A stretch of DNA of 7,669 nucleotides from Chitinophagaceae bacterium (GTDB lineage: Bacteria > Bacteroidota > Bacteroidia > Chitinophagales > Chitinophagaceae). Positions 4,830-7,669 of the stretch are shown one piece after another. The stretch is from assembly GCA_025455665.1 (NCBI GenBank), contig JALOMC010000108.1, positions 1 to 7,669 on the forward strand. Direction: 5' to 3'. The number at the start of each line of letters is the position of its first letter. Position 1 is the first letter of the stretch. Below the pieces are notes generated by a model that was not told where the DNA came from, made no database searches, and saw only the letters and a list, made by a program, of their open reading frames with translations. The translations under genes were made by a program, and so were the position numbers.

Positions 4830-7669
4830 ATGAAAGCTGTAAAGCTTCTCTGCCTGCTTGTGCTTATTCCCTTGCTGGGAATTTCCCAATTTGATCCGCT
4901 GACCGGTAATCCCGGATTTGAAAACACGGCCACATTTGCCAACTGGGTGCGTACCGGTGCCGGTACGGCCTCTCGCTCCACGGCCAGCCGCCGCAGCGGT
5001 GGGGCCTGTGCAGCAGTAGCAAACCTGGTGAATACTGGTTTTACCACCCTGCACAATACCAGCATGAGCGTAACGGTACCTGCCAGCGGCACCAATTATG
5101 TGACGGTAGTGGGCTGGGCCCGCGGCAGTGGCAACACAGTGACGGTAGGCGTAGATGCCGGTACCAGTGCCGACCCTGATGGGCCGGCAACACCCGGCGG
5201 TACCACTGCCAATGTGGGCACTACCTACACCCGTGTGAGCCATACTTTTTTGGCTACCAACGGCGCTACCTACCACCCCGTGCTATATGCCCGCAACAAT
5301 GGCAATAACACCATTCGCTGGGATGATGTGATGATTTACACCAGCACCCAATCTGCGCTGGATGCCGTAGCGCCGAATGCGCCTGCCAGTTTTGTGGTGA
5401 GTACCAGCGGAACCAATGTTACTTTCAACTTTACGCAGGGGGCCGATGCCGGCGCCAACCCTTCTGGCATCAGCGGTGTGGTAATTTTGCGCAACACCAC
5501 TTCGCCTATCAGCAATAGCAACGTAACGCTGACCTCGCAAATCTATTATTCCAACAATGTGAATGTGGGACCCACCACTGGTGCGGCCAATTTCAACGTT
5601 GTATACAGCGGTCCGGCTACCGGCACCTTTACCGACAACTTCACCGGTTTGAACCAGGCCGTATACCTGGTGTATATGCGAGATCAGGCTTTCAACTACA
5701 CTGCTTCGGGTAGTGCAGGGCGTGTGTTTGTGGTAAATAGCACTACCGCCAATTACAATGTAGCCAACGTAAATAATAATGCTTCATTGGATGCGCTATT
5801 TGTAAGAGCCGGCAATTCATTTACCATTCCGGCAGCTTCTACCGTCACTTTCCGGGCCGGTGCAGCCAGTGTGATCAATGGCACGGTAGAAATGCAGGGC
5901 AACATCAGCACGGGTGGAGTTGCCAGCCGCTTGACATATGCCAGTGGCGCTACATTCAGGTATCGCACCGCCACCAGCCGTACTATTCCTACCGCTACCT
6001 ACCAGCCCGGCTCTACTGTTTGGATCAATAATACAGCCAATGCCAATGCGCCCTCGGGCGGCCTTACGCAGCCATTTGGCAATTTCAGGTGGGAGCAAAC
6101 GGCACAAACAGCCGCTTTTACCTTGCCTACCGGCTTCACTGCCAATGGAAATTTGGAAGTAATAAGTGCCGGCAGTTCGGCGCTGCAATTAGCAGCCGGA
6201 GGCACTTATAATATTCGGGGCAATGTGCAAATAGATGACGATCTGACGGCGCCGACTAACTCAGTATTGAACCTGAATGGTAACGGGGTGGTGCAAACCA
6301 TCAGCGGCGCCAACCTGGCCACGCCTGTGCTGGGTACACTCAACATTGCTACTACCGGTGGCGGTAGCGTGGTGTTGGCTCGCAATGTACAGGTAGCCAC
6401 TGCATTTAACATAGCTGCCGGTGCCATTCTAAATGGCGGTAGCACCAATGCTACGCTTACACTTTCGGGTGCAGCCGAGTTTGTAAACAACGGTAGCTAC
6501 ATACCGGGTAATGCCAAGGTGGTATACGCCGGCAATGCCAACAGGGCCATCCGTGGCAGTTCGGCTACCGCTTTTCATAAGCTGGAGGTGAATAATAGTG
6601 CCGTCTCTGCATTGGCCGATCGGTTTGTGCGGCTGGAAACGCCGGTGACCATTAATAACCAGTTGATACTGGCTAATGGCGGACTGCGTACCAATAATCG
6701 GGTGCTCACCATTGCCAATGGTGCAGTGGTAACGCCAACAGAAGCGGGCAATACAGAAGCTGCCGAGTTGGCTTACATCAATAGCAATCAAACCTCTTTT
6801 ATAGCACTGGTAGATGGTGCAGGTGTGCCAGCTACTGCCGGTGGGGTACGCAGGCTTGATATTGGTCCTGGTGGCCGTACTACACTGGTGCCATTTGCGG
6901 TAGGCTATGATATGCCGGTGAGTGCCAGCATTACCAATTTTTCGCCGGTAGCCATACAGCAAACAGCCGGCACTGCCGATAACTACACGGTGCGCAGCAT
7001 TACCGCCGATAGCCCTCCGGGCACTTTCAGCGCCTCGTCGGTTGACTATACTTATAACCTGCTGGAAGAAGTGACCGGCGGCGCCAATTGTACGGTACGT
7101 ATTTACTGGCAGTCTGATATGGAAGGGGCTGTATTCAACCGGGCATATACATCAGTGGTCCATAGCAATGGTACTGTGGTCGATTATTTTTCGCCTGGTA
7201 CGCCCACCGCAGCTACCGCCGGAGCTAGTCCTTCGTACTGGTATCAGCAGGGTACGGGTTTCACTAGTTTTTCGCCCTTCTCTGTTACCAGCAATACCAC
7301 CATCCTGCCTTTTGTGTTTAAAACGGTGCGGGCCCGCCGCGATGTACAGCGTGCAGTACTGGCATGGGATATAGCCGACGACCGCGATATAGCGCAGTAC
7401 CTGATAGAACGGCAAACTGCCAGTGGTTTTGTACAGGTAGGTAGCCTGCCGGCCCGCCAGGCCAGTGGGGTGCAGGCTTACAGCTTTACCGATGCACAAG
7501 CACCTGCCGGCACGGCGGTGTACCGTGTAATAGCTGTAGGTAAAAACGGACAGCGTACCATCAGCCCGCAGGTAGCTATTGCCGCTGCCAATGCTGCCCC
7601 GCTGTGGGTAGTAAGCCCCAACCCTGTGCAGCAAAAGCGGCTGCATCTGCAACTGCAGAACATGCCAGC
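4830..7669 (+). CDS. Large secreted multidomain adhesin-like protein with T9SS sorting tail (3' end cut by window)
   Basis: The frame is open from ATG4830 to the window edge: 946 complete codons and no stop. Residues 1-20 are a classic signal peptide: Lys2 and Lys5, a Leu-rich core, cleavage near G-I-S|Q. Residues 21-171 look like a jelly-roll carbohydrate-binding domain of the CBM4/9 type, opening with N-P-G-F-E-N and closing with R-W164-D-D-V. A fibronectin-III-like domain covers about 178-303. Residues 304-640 are beta-rich, with tandem adhesin-like modules at 478-556 and 563-636. Residues 650-828 are unrecognised and aromatic-rich. A second fibronectin-III-like domain (829-919) has L-A-W-D and Y-L-I-E-R-Q. 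The T9SS tail then starts at about 925 with S-P-N-P. The protein is rich in Thr, Asn, Ala and Gly. No catalytic domain is visible, so a surface-binding or adhesive role is inferred. No Shine-Dalgarno precedes the start; the bases before it are A/T-rich. The 249-base gap allows its own promoter. It is certainly a gene; its exact function is unknown. Confidence 0.92.
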   Translation, partial: MKAVKLLCLLVLIPLLGISQFDPLTGNPGFENTATFANWVRTGAGTASRSTASRRSGGACAAVANLVNTGFTTLHNTSMSVTVPASGTNYVTVVGWARGSGNTVTVGVDAGTSADPDGPATPGGTTANVGTTYTRVSHTFLATNGATYHPVLYARNNGNNTIRWDDVMIYTSTQSALDAVAPNAPASFVVSTSGTNVTFNFTQGADAGANPSGISGVVILRNTTSPISNSNVTLTSQIYYSNNVNVGPTTGAANFNVVYSGPATGTFTDNFTGLNQAVYLVYMRDQAFNYTASGSAGRVFVVNSTTANYNVANVNNNASLDALFVRAGNSFTIPAASTVTFRAGAASVINGTVEMQGNISTGGVASRLTYASGATFRYRTATSRTIPTATYQPGSTVWINNTANANAPSGGLTQPFGNFRWEQTAQTAAFTLPTGFTANGNLEVISAGSSALQLAAGGTYNIRGNVQIDDDLTAPTNSVLNLNGNGVVQTISGANLATPVLGTLNIATTGGGSVVLARNVQVATAFNIAAGAILNGGSTNATLTLSGAAEFVNNGSYIPGNAKVVYAGNANRAIRGSSATAFHKLEVNNSAVSALADRFVRLETPVTINNQLILANGGLRTNNRVLTIANGAVVTPTEAGNTEAAELAYINSNQTSFIALVDGAGVPATAGGVRRLDIGPGGRTTLVPFAVGYDMPVSASITNFSPVAIQQTAGTADNYTVRSITADSPPGTFSASSVDYTYNLLEEVTGGANCTVRIYWQSDMEGAVFNRAYTSVVHSNGTVVDYFSPGTPTAATAGASPSYWYQQGTGFTSFSPFSVTSNTTILPFVFKTVRARRDVQRAVLAWDIADDRDIAQYLIERQTASGFVQVGSLPARQASGVQAYSFTDAQAPAGTAVYRVIAVGKNGQRTISPQVAIAAANAAPLWVVSPNPVQQKRLHLQLQNMP
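6261..6737 (+). repeat. Two tandem degenerate adhesin-like protein modules
   Basis: Within the secreted protein, residues 478-556 and 563-636 align with each other. Each begins with a short strand ending in I-S-G or I-R-G. A strand follows (L-G-T-L-N-I versus F-H-K-L-E-V), then a 'V-x-V/I' strand, a strand ending at A-G-A-I-L-N-G or A-N-G-G-L-R-T, and a final L-T-L/I-x-x-G/N-A strand. The similarity is at protein level only and the DNA has diverged, so this is an old duplication and not a recombination-prone repeat. Modules of this kind are common in exported Bacteroidota surface proteins. Confidence 0.5.
7602..7669 (+). other. Beginning of T9SS C-terminal sorting domain (truncated by window)
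   Basis: After the last fibronectin-III-like domain and a short Ala/Asn linker, residues 925-946 read as hydrophobic L-W-V-V, then S-P-N-P-V, then basic and alternating L-H-L-Q-L-Q. This matches the opening of Por_secre_tail-type sorting domains (usual form Y-P-N-P followed by a strand of alternating hydrophobic residues). A full domain is about 70-80 residues; only about 22 are present, so roughly 50-60 residues and the stop should lie just past the window. It implies export across the outer membrane by the type IX system and probable surface attachment. Confidence 0.75.

Noticed and set aside
4728..5276. 182-residue open frame on the minus strand opposite the start of the secreted gene, and further minus-strand frames across 5283-7663
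   Set aside because: They are shadows of the Thr/Ala/Gly/Asn-rich secreted gene, whose codons rarely give stops on the opposite strand. Their products are low-complexity Gly/Arg/Thr or Ala/Val-rich sequences without domains.

Overview
The window looks like a piece of a Bacteroidota chromosome, most likely a Chitinophagaceae-like member (family level is inference; the genus cannot be told). Three things point there. A periplasmic beta-propeller plus Y_Y_Y sensor is fused to a LytS-type kinase. Start codons lack a Shine-Dalgarno sequence and are preceded by A-rich stretches. The last gene is a long secreted protein that ends in the start of a type IX secretion (T9SS) sorting tail. All recognisable genes are on the + strand, and base composition is near balanced by eye.

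Layout: positions 1-93 may be the tail end of an upstream gene with a Pro/Lys-rich C-terminus (weak call). This tail overlaps a terminator-like hairpin whose T-run ends 17 bases before the next start codon. Positions 118-3771 encode a 1217-residue membrane sensor kinase with a signal peptide, a periplasmic propeller, a Y_Y_Y domain, one membrane helix, a cytoplasmic GAF domain and a LytS-family kinase core. After 26 bases comes its likely partner (3798-4580), a 260-residue LytTR response regulator. A 249-base gap follows with a weak terminator-like hairpin, an 8-base inverted repeat and a pyrimidine-rich tract. From 4830 to the window end runs a large reading frame that stays open at 7669. It is a secreted, Thr/Asn/Ala/Gly-rich multidomain protein: a jelly-roll carbohydrate-binding-like domain, fibronectin-III-like domains, tandem adhesin-like beta modules and the beginning of a T9SS C-terminal signal.

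How the genes may work together: the kinase and regulator have the key residues of a working two-component system (His1014 to Asp60), probably co-transcribed. The propeller would sense something in the periplasm and the GAF domain something in the cytoplasm, so two inputs could meet on one kinase. The secreted protein downstream could be a regulatory target, but the sequence shows only adjacency and a gap large enough for a promoter. I see no RNA genes, CRISPR arrays, insertion sequences or signs of recent transfer. I found no clearly unprecedented system; the points most worth a second look are the dual-input kinase and the regulatory content of the 4581-4829 gap.
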